From Promethearchaeota archaeon (GTDB lineage: Archaea; Asgardarchaeota; Lokiarchaeia; Sigyniarchaeales; SOKP01): a DNA stretch of 64,000 bases. Made by a program: the position numbers and the translations under genes. This document shows positions 21,887-31,835 of this stretch, one piece after another (position 1 is the stretch's first letter; each line of letters begins with the position of its first letter). The notes below the pieces were generated by a model. That model worked only from the letters and a program-made list of their open reading frames with translations. It made no database searches and was not told where the DNA came from. The stretch is from NCBI GenBank assembly GCA_016839915.1, contig JAEOTH010000171.1, forward strand, positions 1 to 64,000, given 5' to 3'.

Positions 21887-24376
21887 TTAGAATCTTGATT
21901 TTATTATCTCTGAAATTAATTTGGGAAATTCATTCCAATCTTTTATCGTAAGTAATTGCCCTCCTGCAACTTTTACCATTTTCTTAGCTTCTTTTAAATT
22001 AAAAGAAGTTTCAGGACAAACTAAGATGAAATCAACGCCTAAGGAACGCATTTTTCTAAATTCTGTAATAGCTTCCTTTAGATCAAAAATTTCAGCATCA
22101 GTAAATAAGACATTCAGTTTTTCCCGTGAGTTAGAATATTCTTTAAATTGTTTATTTGCCCACTCAATGGCACTTTGTATTCGTGTTCCCCCTCGGGCAG
22201 TAACAGAAAGAAGCTCATCTGCCAGTTTTTCTAAATCAATTTTTTCATCTAATCCTTTCAAAACATGGGTATTTGATTCAAAAAAAGCGATTCCAAGTTC
22301 ATCTTTACGCATCCCGTAGCATAACATCGTTACACAGATACTCATATAAGCAAGTTTATCCCCCGTCATACTACCTGAAATATCAAGTTCAAAGCAAGCG
22401 GTTCTTAGGCCTTTAGCAGTTTCAAAAACAAAAAAGTCATCATATTTTATATGATCTAATTTTTTACCTTTTTCTAATATGTTAAGTATAGTCTCCTCAA
22501 GATCAATATTTTCAAAATCATCCCCTATAGAATATGGTCTTACTATATTTATTGGTATTGGTCCTGTTGTAGAACTGCCTAAATGTGCTCTTGAATAATA
22601 AATACCTAATTCAATTAACATTTTTTTAGCAAGTTCTTGTACTTTTTGTTTAGTGGTTTCCTGTAAATTTTTTCGGTGAATAAACCATTGTTTAAGTAGA
22701 TTTTCTCCATTTCCAGCTGATAAACACGAAATCATTTTATTTTCACCTTCTTGACCTCCAATTTGTTGAGCACTTTTTAGAGCATCACTTAAATTAAAAT
22801 TTCCTAGAGCTCCTAATGCATCCCTATTATTTGAGGCTAAAGCGCTAGCAGTTAATTCTTTTATCCTCTCATAGTTTAATTGTTCTTGAATTTGATTCAT
22901 TAAATTACTTAATCTTTGAAAGTCTGCCTTATTTTTTTCAATTAATTTCTTTAACAACTGATATGTTGGTTCAATTAATTCAAAAATTTCATCTTCTGGC
23001 AATTGAAGTTTCTTTCCAATCTTCTCTATAAGTTCTGACTCAAGATTTAATCCAATTTTTCTTAAAAACTCAATTGCATTTCTTAGTTGGTAAGGTGTTT
23101 CACAAGATTCTAGAGTTAAAGAAGTAAGATTTGGTATATTCTGTGCCATTTTTTGGCTACAATGCATATTGGGAGAGCTATTAGCTAGCTGTTGTAATTG
23201 ATGAGTTAGTGTTTTAAAAGCTTCAAATTTTTTATTTTGGTTCATCGCTTCGTTAATGGCATTTTTAAGTGCTTGATTGAATAATGAGTTCCATGATTTG
23301 TTTGCAAATGCAGTTTTGGTTAAAGTTTCAAGTGAAAGACTCATTTGAGAATTTTTAGACTGTTGATCAAATTTATCTAATAAAGAACTCCTTAGATCAG
23401 TGCCAAAAAATTGGTCAAGTGAATTAGATAAATTGAAATTGTGTTCAAATGAAGAATGTTTCATGCTGTTGTTTAAAACTTTATCTGGATTAAAATTTGG
23501 AGTTTCTCCTAAATGTTTTGCCGACTGAAATAATTGATCTAAATTATCAATCTTATTGTGAAGTTCCGTTTTCAGATTTTCTAATCGTTTGTCAGAAATA
23601 GCGTTAGTTTCTTTTAAAAATTTCATAGATTGAAGCAAATCTTCTAAATTTCCTGTTTCTAACAACTTATTTAAATCATTTTCAATATCTTGATTATTAA
23701 GAGCTTTACTTGTAATTTTTTCCCATTCTCTTAAAGATTTATCTTGGATTAAATCATTTAAGCCTAAGTTAGTACCTGCTTTAAGATCTTTAGGATCTAG
23801 AGAATTAATTTTTTGAAGCATTCTTTTTTTTGCTTCTTCAAGTAATTTCTCAAATGAAGTTATTTGTTCTTTATATAACTCAGAATCATCATTAAAGAAA
23901 TTAAGTGCTGATTTAAAAGGTTCTTCCTGTCTCTTTTGATTTAATTCTTCTGTGAAGTTTTCCAATTGCCGAATCATATCTGTATCAAATGATTTTGATA
24001 ATTCAATTTCATCTATTAGATCTTGTAATTGATCTAATTCTGATTTAATTTCGGGATTTGTTAATTCTTCTTCAAAGTTATCAATTCCATTCTCCTTGAA
24101 AAATGATTTCATTAAGTCTTTCTTATAATTTGGGAAAAGAACATCAAAAGCAATGTCTTTCGCTAAATTTTGATTATCTGGGAATGAGGTAACAGTACTA
24201 ATTTCAATGAAATCATTAGGTGTAATTGATCCTTTACGATAATATCTTGAGATGATTAAATTTGGTATTGATAATACTTGCCGCGGAGATGGCATTTGGA
24301 TTATATCTGGATGATTTCTCATCCTTCTTATAAACTCTACTGCAAACTCACATGGGTTTTCAGGAAATATACCCAA
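21887..24376 (-). CDS. VWA-domain (CoxE-like) protein
   Basis: C-terminal MIDAS ACFELDISGSMTGDKLAYMS; LFTDAEIFDL. Confidence 0.85.
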   Translation of the reverse strand: MGIFPENPCEFAVEFIRRMRNHPDIIQMPSPRQVLSIPNLIISRYYRKGSITPNDFIEISTVTSFPDNQNLAKDIAFDVLFPNYKKDLMKSFFKENGIDNFEEELTNPEIKSELDQLQDLIDEIELSKSFDTDMIRQLENFTEELNQKRQEEPFKSALNFFNDDSELYKEQITSFEKLLEEAKKRMLQKINSLDPKDLKAGTNLGLNDLIQDKSLREWEKITSKALNNQDIENDLNKLLETGNLEDLLQSMKFLKETNAISDKRLENLKTELHNKIDNLDQLFQSAKHLGETPNFNPDKVLNNSMKHSSFEHNFNLSNSLDQFFGTDLRSSLLDKFDQQSKNSQMSLSLETLTKTAFANKSWNSLFNQALKNAINEAMNQNKKFEAFKTLTHQLQQLANSSPNMHCSQKMAQNIPNLTSLTLESCETPYQLRNAIEFLRKIGLNLESELIEKIGKKLQLPEDEIFELIEPTYQLLKKLIEKNKADFQRLSNLMNQIQEQLNYERIKELTASALASNNRDALGALGNFNLSDALKSAQQIGGQEGENKMISCLSAGNGENLLKQWFIHRKNLQETTKQKVQELAKKMLIELGIYYSRAHLGSSTTGPIPINIVRPYSIGDDFENIDLEETILNILEKGKKLDHIKYDDFFVFETAKGLRTACFELDISGSMTGDKLAYMSICVTMLCYGMRKDELGIAFFESNTHVLKGLDEKIDLEKLADELLSVTARGGTRIQSAIEWANKQFKEYSNSREKLNVLFTDAEIFDLKEAITEFRKMRSLGVDFILVCPETSFNLKEAKKMVKVAGGQLLTIKDWNEFPKLISEIIKSRF

Positions 24377-24380
24377 TAAT

Positions 24381-25322
24381 TTACCCTCCTAAAGTCTTAT
24401 GAATAATATTTTCTATTACATTCTCAACTTTTACTCCAGGTTTTGGTTTTAAGCTTCCAAGTAGAACATGTCGAGCAATTTCAGAAAGATAAATATACAC
24501 AGATTCTTTTTCTTTGATTTTTTTTTCTTTCTCTACGATCCTTTTTCTTGCTAATAATTTTGCTATAGCAATTCCTGCTCTGATTGAGGCAGGAATTTCA
24601 ATGTCAATTTTATTCTGCCTCGTTTCTTTAATAATTGAATATATTAATTCTAATTCAGACTCTTCAATAATAAAATGTTCAGGTAAGTTAATCCTTATTA
24701 TATCTAATTCGGTGGATTTATCAGGATATGTCAATTTGATCCAAACTTTTATTCTATCTTTTAAAGCTTCAGATAAGCGATGAGTTCCTGATAATTCTTC
24801 AGGGTTCATTGCACATATAAAGAAAAAGTTATCATCTGCTTTAACACGCCCTAAATGGGGAATACCAATTGATGCTTCCTCTAAAGGTTCTAATAATGTA
24901 TTTTGAGAATATTCAGTAGCCCGATTAATTTCATTAGCTAAGAAAGTACCTCCTTCTAGCATAGCGTTTAATAATGGCCCGGGGTTAAAAGCTTCTAACA
25001 CAAAACCTTTCTTTAAGGTAATTGCGGGATCAAATGAGCCAACAAAATGAGAAGGTTTAATGCTTTCATCCATCGTAAGCCATTGAAAACTCTTATTTTT
25101 GTTTTCTTTTGCTCTCAAACTAGCAAAATATCGACATAAAATAGTCTTACCAACCCCTGGAGGCCCAACTAGAGCTGGAAATAATCCCGTAGATTCTGCA
25201 TCTCTTAATAGTTCTAATGCCTTACCATATTGACCTGAAAGGACAATGTCAATTTGTTCTTCAGAAATGTCTTTTATAACGTGTTGGTTAAATAACTCTT
25301 CGAATCTTTGTTTATTTATCAT
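24381..25322 (-). CDS. MoxR-family AAA+ ATPase
   Basis: GPPGVGKTILCRYFA; FLANEINRATEYSQNTLLEPLEE; ICAMNPEELSGTHRLSEALKDRI. Confidence 0.92.
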   Translation of the reverse strand: MINKQRFEELFNQHVIKDISEEQIDIVLSGQYGKALELLRDAESTGLFPALVGPPGVGKTILCRYFASLRAKENKNKSFQWLTMDESIKPSHFVGSFDPAITLKKGFVLEAFNPGPLLNAMLEGGTFLANEINRATEYSQNTLLEPLEEASIGIPHLGRVKADDNFFFICAMNPEELSGTHRLSEALKDRIKVWIKLTYPDKSTELDIIRINLPEHFIIEESELELIYSIIKETRQNKIDIEIPASIRAGIAIAKLLARKRIVEKEKKIKEKESVYIYLSEIARHVLLGSLKPKPGVKVENVIENIIHKTLGG

Positions 25323-25496
25323 GTTTAAATCTCCAATGGATTATGAATAAATTAACGATTTTCTTACATGAATATTAAGTTTCTTTAAGTTATTAACTTT
25401 CTATTTAAACAAAAATGATTTCTACAATGATAGAAATTTTGATTATAGATTTTTTAAAATTTTAATGCTATTCCTTCAGGATTATGTAAAATTTTG

Positions 25497-25586
25497 GTTC
25501 AACATATATTTTTGAAGGTATATTATTTTTTTTTAAATTGCAAATTGTTCAACATATATTTTTGAAGGTATATTATTTTTTTTTAA
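25497..25586. repeat. 40-bp direct repeat, two copies 50 bp apart (25497-25536 and 25547-25586)
   Basis: gttcaacatatatttttgaaggtatattattttttttttaa occurs twice; the upstream (minus-sense) copy encodes the C-terminus of the roadblock-nuclease gene and the other lies just past its stop. Confidence 0.95.
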
Positions 25587-26579
25587 TAGTTCTATGAAAC
25601 GAGTCTTATCTATTAATTCAATGCTTCTATTAAGGATTCTATTTTGTGGCAATCTCCAATATTTTTTTAATAATAATTTTATGGTTTTTTTTTCTGGAAA
25701 TCCTTTTAAAGACACAATGATTAAATGAAAAAGTGGGATGCTTTGAGTTTGTATCTCATGAAATTTCAATAAATAGGAAGCTATAATATTTGATTTGATT
25801 ATAAAGCATTTTATTTCATTTCTAGTTATTTTTTTTATTCTATTTTTACATTCTCCGAAGATATATAAGGGTCTATTGCTTTCTGTTTTTTCACCAAATA
25901 TATCAATCTCAATTGATTGAGTTTTAGAATTTTTTTGACAATCTTCATTTAGTAGTATACTAACTTCATCATTATTTATTTTCCAATTCTTTCCTGAATC
26001 TAATATACTATAATGATGTTCACGCCTAAAGATTTTTCGACTATCGGTTTCTAAAATCTGGCCTTTAACAGTATTAATTAAATTCTTTAATTGGTAATTT
26101 TTATCCTCTGTAGTTGCATAATTGAAGAAAATTTGGTTATTTTCCACAAATTCCCGTTCAATTTTTTTCAATTTTTCTTCTAAATTTTCAAATGTCTCAA
26201 ATGTGTGATGAGGAATATTTCGTATTTTTTCAACAAACCTGCGACAATCCATATTTATCAAGCCAATTCTAACATTTTTCGTTGTTTTAACAATGAGTAA
26301 CCTCTCATTATCAACACGGGATAGAATAAAATATCCCTCAGATCCTTTTAGATAAAAAGTCTCTATTTCACCTAAAAAAATCAAATCTATTAATTTCTGG
26401 TTTGAAAGATTCAAAATGGCTGAAAAAATTGATAAAGATTCAATTCTGTCTTCGAATTCACCTGGGTATGCTCCAGCTATTAAATTTCCATTTTTATCAA
26501 GGATTAATGCTATCTTAATTTCAGGAATTCCCCCTAAAATCTGTTTTAACAATATTTCATAAGAAATCATATTTTTCAC
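25533..26579 (-). CDS. Roadblock/LC7 domain fused to putative PD-(D/E)XK nuclease-like domain
   Basis: N-terminal GGIPEIKIALILDKNGNLIAGA...EGYFILSRVDNERLLIVKT (roadblock pattern); C-terminal IEIDIFGEKTESNRPLYIFGECKNR (D-x(n)-ExK). Confidence 0.7.
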   Translation of the reverse strand: MKNMISYEILLKQILGGIPEIKIALILDKNGNLIAGAYPGEFEDRIESLSIFSAILNLSNQKLIDLIFLGEIETFYLKGSEGYFILSRVDNERLLIVKTTKNVRIGLINMDCRRFVEKIRNIPHHTFETFENLEEKLKKIEREFVENNQIFFNYATTEDKNYQLKNLINTVKGQILETDSRKIFRREHHYSILDSGKNWKINNDEVSILLNEDCQKNSKTQSIEIDIFGEKTESNRPLYIFGECKNRIKKITRNEIKCFIIKSNIIASYLLKFHEIQTQSIPLFHLIIVSLKGFPEKKTIKLLLKKYWRLPQNRILNRSIELIDKTRFIELLKKNNIPSKIYVEQFAI

Positions 26580-26637
26580 AATACAAACAATAAGTTAATA
26601 ATAACATAATTCTAATTTTTGTTTATTTTAAATGAAT

Positions 26638-26985
26638 TTAGTTATTTTCTGGTTTTAACATATAATACTTCTTATTCAGTATTCTCTCAGATTGGATATA
26701 TTGATTCTTCTCTAATTTGTATAAATAATTGCTTAAAGTATTATAAGAATTATACTTTCCTCTCTTTTCACACAAATTAAACATCTCTCTTTTAGTCAAT
26801 TTTTTCCCTCCTAATAATTGTGGTTTTAGAAAATCATTGAAAAACTTATTTGGGACAAAAGTCTTTAGCTTGGGATAAGATGAAATTTTCTTCTTCTTAG
26901 CTAATTCTAATAATATTTTGCTAATTCCTAGCGATATATTATCCAGTTTGTTTTTAATAAAGTTTAGATCGTTTTTGTCGGACAC
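26638..26985 (-). CDS. Small winged-helix-like protein
   Basis: 115 aa; KLTKREMFNLCEKRGKYNSYNTLSNYLYKLEKNQYIQSERI is wHTH-like. Confidence 0.6.
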   Translation of the reverse strand: MSDKNDLNFIKNKLDNISLGISKILLELAKKKKISSYPKLKTFVPNKFFNDFLKPQLLGGKKLTKREMFNLCEKRGKYNSYNTLSNYLYKLEKNQYIQSERILNKKYYMLKPENN

Positions 26986-27179
26986 ATTATTATAATAAAT
27001 ACAATAATTTAAAAAGTTACATGTAACTTCTATTTATTAAAAAAATAACAAAAATGAGTATCAATTTGATGATTAGTTATTTATATGTAACTTTATTAAT
27101 AATACATAAAAAGGGTAATTTTAATATTTTTCTTTATATAAGATGAACAGATCTTGAATAAATTTTAGGAGGATTATAA

Positions 27180-28100
27180 TTGTCAGATAAGGAAAAATTA
27201 ATTTTTAGAGATGTGACTCAAGATTTTTCGAATAATGCATGTAATTATACATCTATAAATAAACAAAAAAGAGGTTTAACAAACGGAATCCCTCATCCTT
27301 TCCTTAAATGGGCTGGAGGTAAAAGGCAATTAATTTCTCAAATGAATAAACACTTTCCCAAAGATTTTAAAAAATATATCGAGCCATTTGTGGGTGGTGG
27401 TGCAGTTCTTTTTTATTTAAAAATCAAAGCTTCAATTATAATTGATATAAATAAAGATTTAATAAATTGTTATGAAGTTATAAAGAATAATGTAAAAGAA
27501 CTGATAGATTTATTAAAAACTCATAAAAATGAAAAAGACTATTATTATAAAATAAGAGCTTTAGACAGAAATAAAGAAAAGTTTAATAAATTACCTAATG
27601 TAGAAAAAGCTTCAAGAATAATTTATTTAAACAGATGTTGTTATAATGGTTTATATAGAGTTAATAGTAAAGGCCAATTTAATGTACCGTTTGGTAAATA
27701 CAAAAATCCTAATTTCTGTGATGAAGAAAATTTATTAGCTGTAAGTAGAGTATTAAAAGATGTAAAAATTATTCATGGTTCTTTTGAAATTTGTTTAGAG
27801 CATGCTCAAAAGGGTGATTTTGTTTATTTTGATCCTCCATATCATCCGATATCAAAAACTTCTTCCTTTACAAGTTATACTAAAGAAAATTTTGGAAAAG
27901 AGTCTCAACTGAAATTATACGAAATTTTTAAAAAATTGGATAAAAGGGGTTGTAAACTTATGCTAAGTAATTCTTACAATGAATATATTCAAAATTTGTA
28001 TAAAAACTTCAAAATTATAACTCTGGGTGCCAGAAGAGTTATTAATTGTAATGCAAAGAAAAGAGGAAATATAAAAGTTCTACTCATTTTAAATTATTAA
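27180..28100 (+). CDS. DNA adenine-N6 methyltransferase (Dam/DpnII-type)
   Basis: FLKWAGGKRQLISQM, IEPFVGGGAVLFYL, FVYFDPPYHPISKTSSFTSYTKENFG; TTG start behind taggagg SD. Confidence 0.93.
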   Translation: MSDKEKLIFRDVTQDFSNNACNYTSINKQKRGLTNGIPHPFLKWAGGKRQLISQMNKHFPKDFKKYIEPFVGGGAVLFYLKIKASIIIDINKDLINCYEVIKNNVKELIDLLKTHKNEKDYYYKIRALDRNKEKFNKLPNVEKASRIIYLNRCCYNGLYRVNSKGQFNVPFGKYKNPNFCDEENLLAVSRVLKDVKIIHGSFEICLEHAQKGDFVYFDPPYHPISKTSSFTSYTKENFGKESQLKLYEIFKKLDKRGCKLMLSNSYNEYIQNLYKNFKIITLGARRVINCNAKKRGNIKVLLILNY

Positions 28101-28240
28101 TAAAATCACATTCTAATTTTATTGGAAAAAATTAATCAGGAACAAGAATCAAAAAATTTATTATTCCATTTTTTTCAATATATAATTACTAGGCAGCGAA
28201 TTATTCAGAAAGAATTTTATTATATAATTAAAACCTAGAG

Positions 28241-29143
28241 ATGACTAAAATAAGTTCTAAAGAAAGAAATCTTGAAAATTCTGAAGATCCTATAAGGAGA
28301 GTTTATTTTTTCTTAAAAAACCATTCACGTTCACCTAAGGCTTTTTCGAAAGAAGAATTAAAAAGAGTTGCAAATTATCCGAATCCCAAAAATTTTAACA
28401 CATATTTTCCAAAGAAATTCAAACCATTTTTAGAAGAAGCTCCCAATGAACCGGACAAGTTTCTAGTTTCACGTATTTTCAAGAAATATGCTAATTGGGA
28501 AAAATTTAGGGCATTTTATTCTCAAAGTTCTAAAATTAAAGTAAATTATACTGAAGAATATTATAAAAATCTGATGATCTTTGAATTTTTTTTACCGTTA
28601 GCTAACGAAGCCGATTTAAGATCATCTTTAGATGAACTGTTTTATCGAGATTCTGTTATATTAGCTTTAAAAAAAATTCCTAATATTGAATTAAACGAAG
28701 CGTTTTCCAAAGAAATAGAGGAAACTGAGGTACAATACATAGAAAGGATATGTGATTGGATTTCTGAAAGATTTGGGGGGTATTCAATTGGAAACGTTAG
28801 AGGGAGATTTAAAGTAGGTGATTTACAAACTTTTACTGATATTGCGATCATTAGATCTAGAGGACTTAATTATTTGATTGATGAAACTACTGCTATTGTA
28901 CGTTTTATTTTTTCTGTTGGAATCCCTGTCAAAAGTGAAGTTGTATATGGTATAAATCAGTTTAATGAGAATGAGAGTACCATTGGTGAAGAAATAAAAG
29001 GAGAGGCAAATCAAATTAGGTATATCTTTAAAAACTTATTTGTTAAAAGTATTCTAGATTTGGTTAATGGAGAAGACGAGATTTGGATGCTTGAAAGTGG
29101 CATTAGAAATCGTTTATATATCTGGAAAATCGATACAGCTTAG
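28241..29143 (+). CDS. Uncharacterised protein downstream of the adenine methylase (candidate R-M partner by position only)
   Basis: 300 aa; contains FGGYSIGNVRGRFKVGDLQTFTDIAII; no catalytic motif identified with confidence. Confidence 0.45.
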   Translation: MTKISSKERNLENSEDPIRRVYFFLKNHSRSPKAFSKEELKRVANYPNPKNFNTYFPKKFKPFLEEAPNEPDKFLVSRIFKKYANWEKFRAFYSQSSKIKVNYTEEYYKNLMIFEFFLPLANEADLRSSLDELFYRDSVILALKKIPNIELNEAFSKEIEETEVQYIERICDWISERFGGYSIGNVRGRFKVGDLQTFTDIAIIRSRGLNYLIDETTAIVRFIFSVGIPVKSEVVYGINQFNENESTIGEEIKGEANQIRYIFKNLFVKSILDLVNGEDEIWMLESGIRNRLYIWKIDTA

Positions 29144-29186
29144 ATTATCAAATCAATGATCTCCCTTTTACATCTTAATATTTATT

Positions 29187-29753
29187 TTATTCTTTATAGG
29201 CAAGCACAAATTTATCATCAATTGAACTTTTTAATTTTAATCGACCACTGAAATTCCAATATCTGATATCTTGCTCAATAAACATCCATTTGATAGTTTT
29301 TAGTAAAACATCAACTTTTTCACCTGTAGAAAAATCTATATTTTTTGTTTTTAACCAATCCAAAATACGATCATCATCTTCACAAATGTATATTTTTTCT
29401 ATACAATTAAGGAGGATATTAAATTTGTATTGGCTTTCTTCTTGTTTACACTCTAAATCATGAATTATATCCTGATAACTTGGTTTTTTATTACGATTAG
29501 ACTGATTCCAATTTTCCATCCATATTTGGAAATCAAATCCCATCTTATATCGAGCAGGTCTTATTAGATATAGTTTTCTTCCATCTTTAAAATTTTCAAC
29601 TATATATTTATATCTAGAAACTAATTCTCCGATTCCATGACCTGGTTCTTCTTCCATAAACTTAAGTACAACATATTTTCTCATTTCATTTCTTGAATTA
29701 GTTTTAGGAAGAGACCAACTTATTGTTAAATAAGAATATGGCATTTGATACAC
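29187..29753 (-). CDS. Uncharacterised protein
   Basis: 188 aa ORF converging on the previous gene. Confidence 0.55.
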   Translation of the reverse strand: MYQMPYSYLTISWSLPKTNSRNEMRKYVVLKFMEEEPGHGIGELVSRYKYIVENFKDGRKLYLIRPARYKMGFDFQIWMENWNQSNRNKKPSYQDIIHDLECKQEESQYKFNILLNCIEKIYICEDDDRILDWLKTKNIDFSTGEKVDVLLKTIKWMFIEQDIRYWNFSGRLKLKSSIDDKFVLAYKE

Positions 29754-29864
29754 TTCTTTATATTAGAAATTATTTCATTAAATAATTCTATCATTAGTTA
29801 ATAATTAAAGATTTTAGGATAATAGATTTCAAAAAAATAAAACTGTTAGTTCTACATATCACCT

Positions 29865-31775
29865 TTATTTGTGTTTTTTCTTCCAATAACCAATTGGAGG
29901 TTTAGCTATTTTATACTTTTTACAAACTTCAGTTATCCTTGAATTTGAGATTTTATATTTTTCAGCAACTTTATAAAGCGGCATTTCCCAAACCAGTTTT
30001 TTTAGATCTTCTAATAAATCATCAGTTATTTTTAATTTTGCTCTGTTAACGCATGTTTGTCTCATTCTTTCTGACTTTTCTTCTGGTGTCTCAAAGATCT
30101 TTCTTTTTCTTGCCATGCTAAATTGATAATTTCTTATCATTTCATTGAATAAGTTTGCTCCTAATGCTAAATCCCACCCTTCTCCTTTAACTTTCCTTCC
30201 ATTAATTATAGATTCACTTTTCCTATATCTCAAATCATAGTCTATAACATATTTTTCTTTAATTTGTTCCAAAAATTTTTTACTTCCAGAACTTACTACA
30301 GTTGCTCCCTCAGTACCATCTCCATCATAATACCCTAGAAGAAATGCCAGATTTAATTCTCTGCTACCAAGTTCAGGAAATTCTATATTTTTAGATTTTT
30401 TTTTCCCAATTATTACTCCGTGATTATTCAAATGCATTGCGATGGTATTATTTGTTATCATAAATCGAAGCATATTTCCTCTAGAATCTGGTTTAACATA
30501 TTTTTCTTCAATTCCAAGAGTACTGGCAAGAAGATAAACCATATCTCTAGAATCTTTATCTTTAATATCTAGCCCAAAATAAAATCTAATAAATTTTCTA
30601 TCTTCGGTTTGGTAAGACAGACCACCATCAGCATATATAAAACCAAGCCAATACGCTTTTGGTTTTATGTCAATATCCTTAAAATAATCCAATTTAATAT
30701 TTGGATGGTAATTATAAATTTGCTTATATTCTTTCTTTAAATTATTTAAGTTTTCATATCTTTTAATTAGAATTTTCGCTTTATTACTTTTAACATAGAA
30801 TTTTGATGTTAAAAAATGTTTATATTCTCTGAGTAAATTCAAATCTAGGAGAAATTTTGGATTCCTCTTACAATTTTTCTTAATTTGGTATATGTGGTTC
30901 TCTTTTTGACCTAAATGAATACTTAAATTTATTTCTGATAATCTCCTTCCATATAATAATTCTTTTTTAGGGATAATTTTTTGTACTTCTTTCCTTAAAT
31001 CTTCAATAAATTTGATTGTAGGATAAATAAATTTTTCATTCTGAACTGTTTTTTTGTTTTTGGAAAATTTTTGACCTCTGAAGTAAGTTTTTAAATCCTT
31101 AAGAATAGTAGAATGGAATTTGGGAAGATTTTTCATATCCCACATATCAGAAACCAATTTGAACACTATTTTAATTAACCAAGTTAAATACAATTTAAAA
31201 TGGGTGTGATAATCCTGATCTTTAGCCAATTTCTTTTGTAACAATTTTAGCCAATACTCAAAATCCTCTCGATTAATCTTGAATAAATTATTTAAAAACT
31301 TACTATGTACTCGCTTCTCAAGAATGGGATTAATTCTCACTAAAAAATAAATGAGAATATGTTTTTCTCGACATACACGGCTCACACTGACGTTATTTTC
31401 TAGCTCCCATCCTTGTATAAAGGAGTAGATTAAGCGAGAAATCACGATAATTAAATTTTCTTTAAAGATTTTAGGGAAATCTTCATCTCCAGAAATTACA
31501 CTTATAGAAAATTTTTCGGGTTGTATCAATTTCTTGATATTTTTAAATATTGAATTTTTCTTTTTCTCTGTATCAGTATCAGTGTTGGATATTTCTGCAA
31601 ATTTCTTATTACTAAATCTTTCTTGGAGGTTAATACTTGAAATATTAATTTCTATTCCACAAAATTCACATACTACAAGTTCTTTAAGTTCAAGTATTTG
31701 GTGAACAATATCTTGGGGAAATTCCCAACCACAGAATTTACAGCAATTTGAAGGGTTCTTACTGTTTTCAATCAT
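29865..31775 (-). CDS. Free-standing LAGLIDADG endonuclease-like protein with N-terminal zinc finger
   Basis: N-terminal CCKFCGWEF...CEFCGIEI; two LAGLIDADG-like helices (AYWLGFIYADGGL, AFLLGYYDGDG); C-terminal HTH-like ISNSRITEVCKKYKI. Confidence 0.8.
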   Translation of the reverse strand: MIENSKNPSNCCKFCGWEFPQDIVHQILELKELVVCEFCGIEINISSINLQERFSNKKFAEISNTDTDTEKKKNSIFKNIKKLIQPEKFSISVISGDEDFPKIFKENLIIVISRLIYSFIQGWELENNVSVSRVCREKHILIYFLVRINPILEKRVHSKFLNNLFKINREDFEYWLKLLQKKLAKDQDYHTHFKLYLTWLIKIVFKLVSDMWDMKNLPKFHSTILKDLKTYFRGQKFSKNKKTVQNEKFIYPTIKFIEDLRKEVQKIIPKKELLYGRRLSEINLSIHLGQKENHIYQIKKNCKRNPKFLLDLNLLREYKHFLTSKFYVKSNKAKILIKRYENLNNLKKEYKQIYNYHPNIKLDYFKDIDIKPKAYWLGFIYADGGLSYQTEDRKFIRFYFGLDIKDKDSRDMVYLLASTLGIEEKYVKPDSRGNMLRFMITNNTIAMHLNNHGVIIGKKKSKNIEFPELGSRELNLAFLLGYYDGDGTEGATVVSSGSKKFLEQIKEKYVIDYDLRYRKSESIINGRKVKGEGWDLALGANLFNEMIRNYQFSMARKRKIFETPEEKSERMRQTCVNRAKLKITDDLLEDLKKLVWEMPLYKVAEKYKISNSRITEVCKKYKIAKPPIGYWKKKHK

Positions 31776-31835
31776 TTAACTTAATTACTTTCAATTATAT
31801 TTAAAAGAAAAAATAAAATCTTCGACAATTATTTC

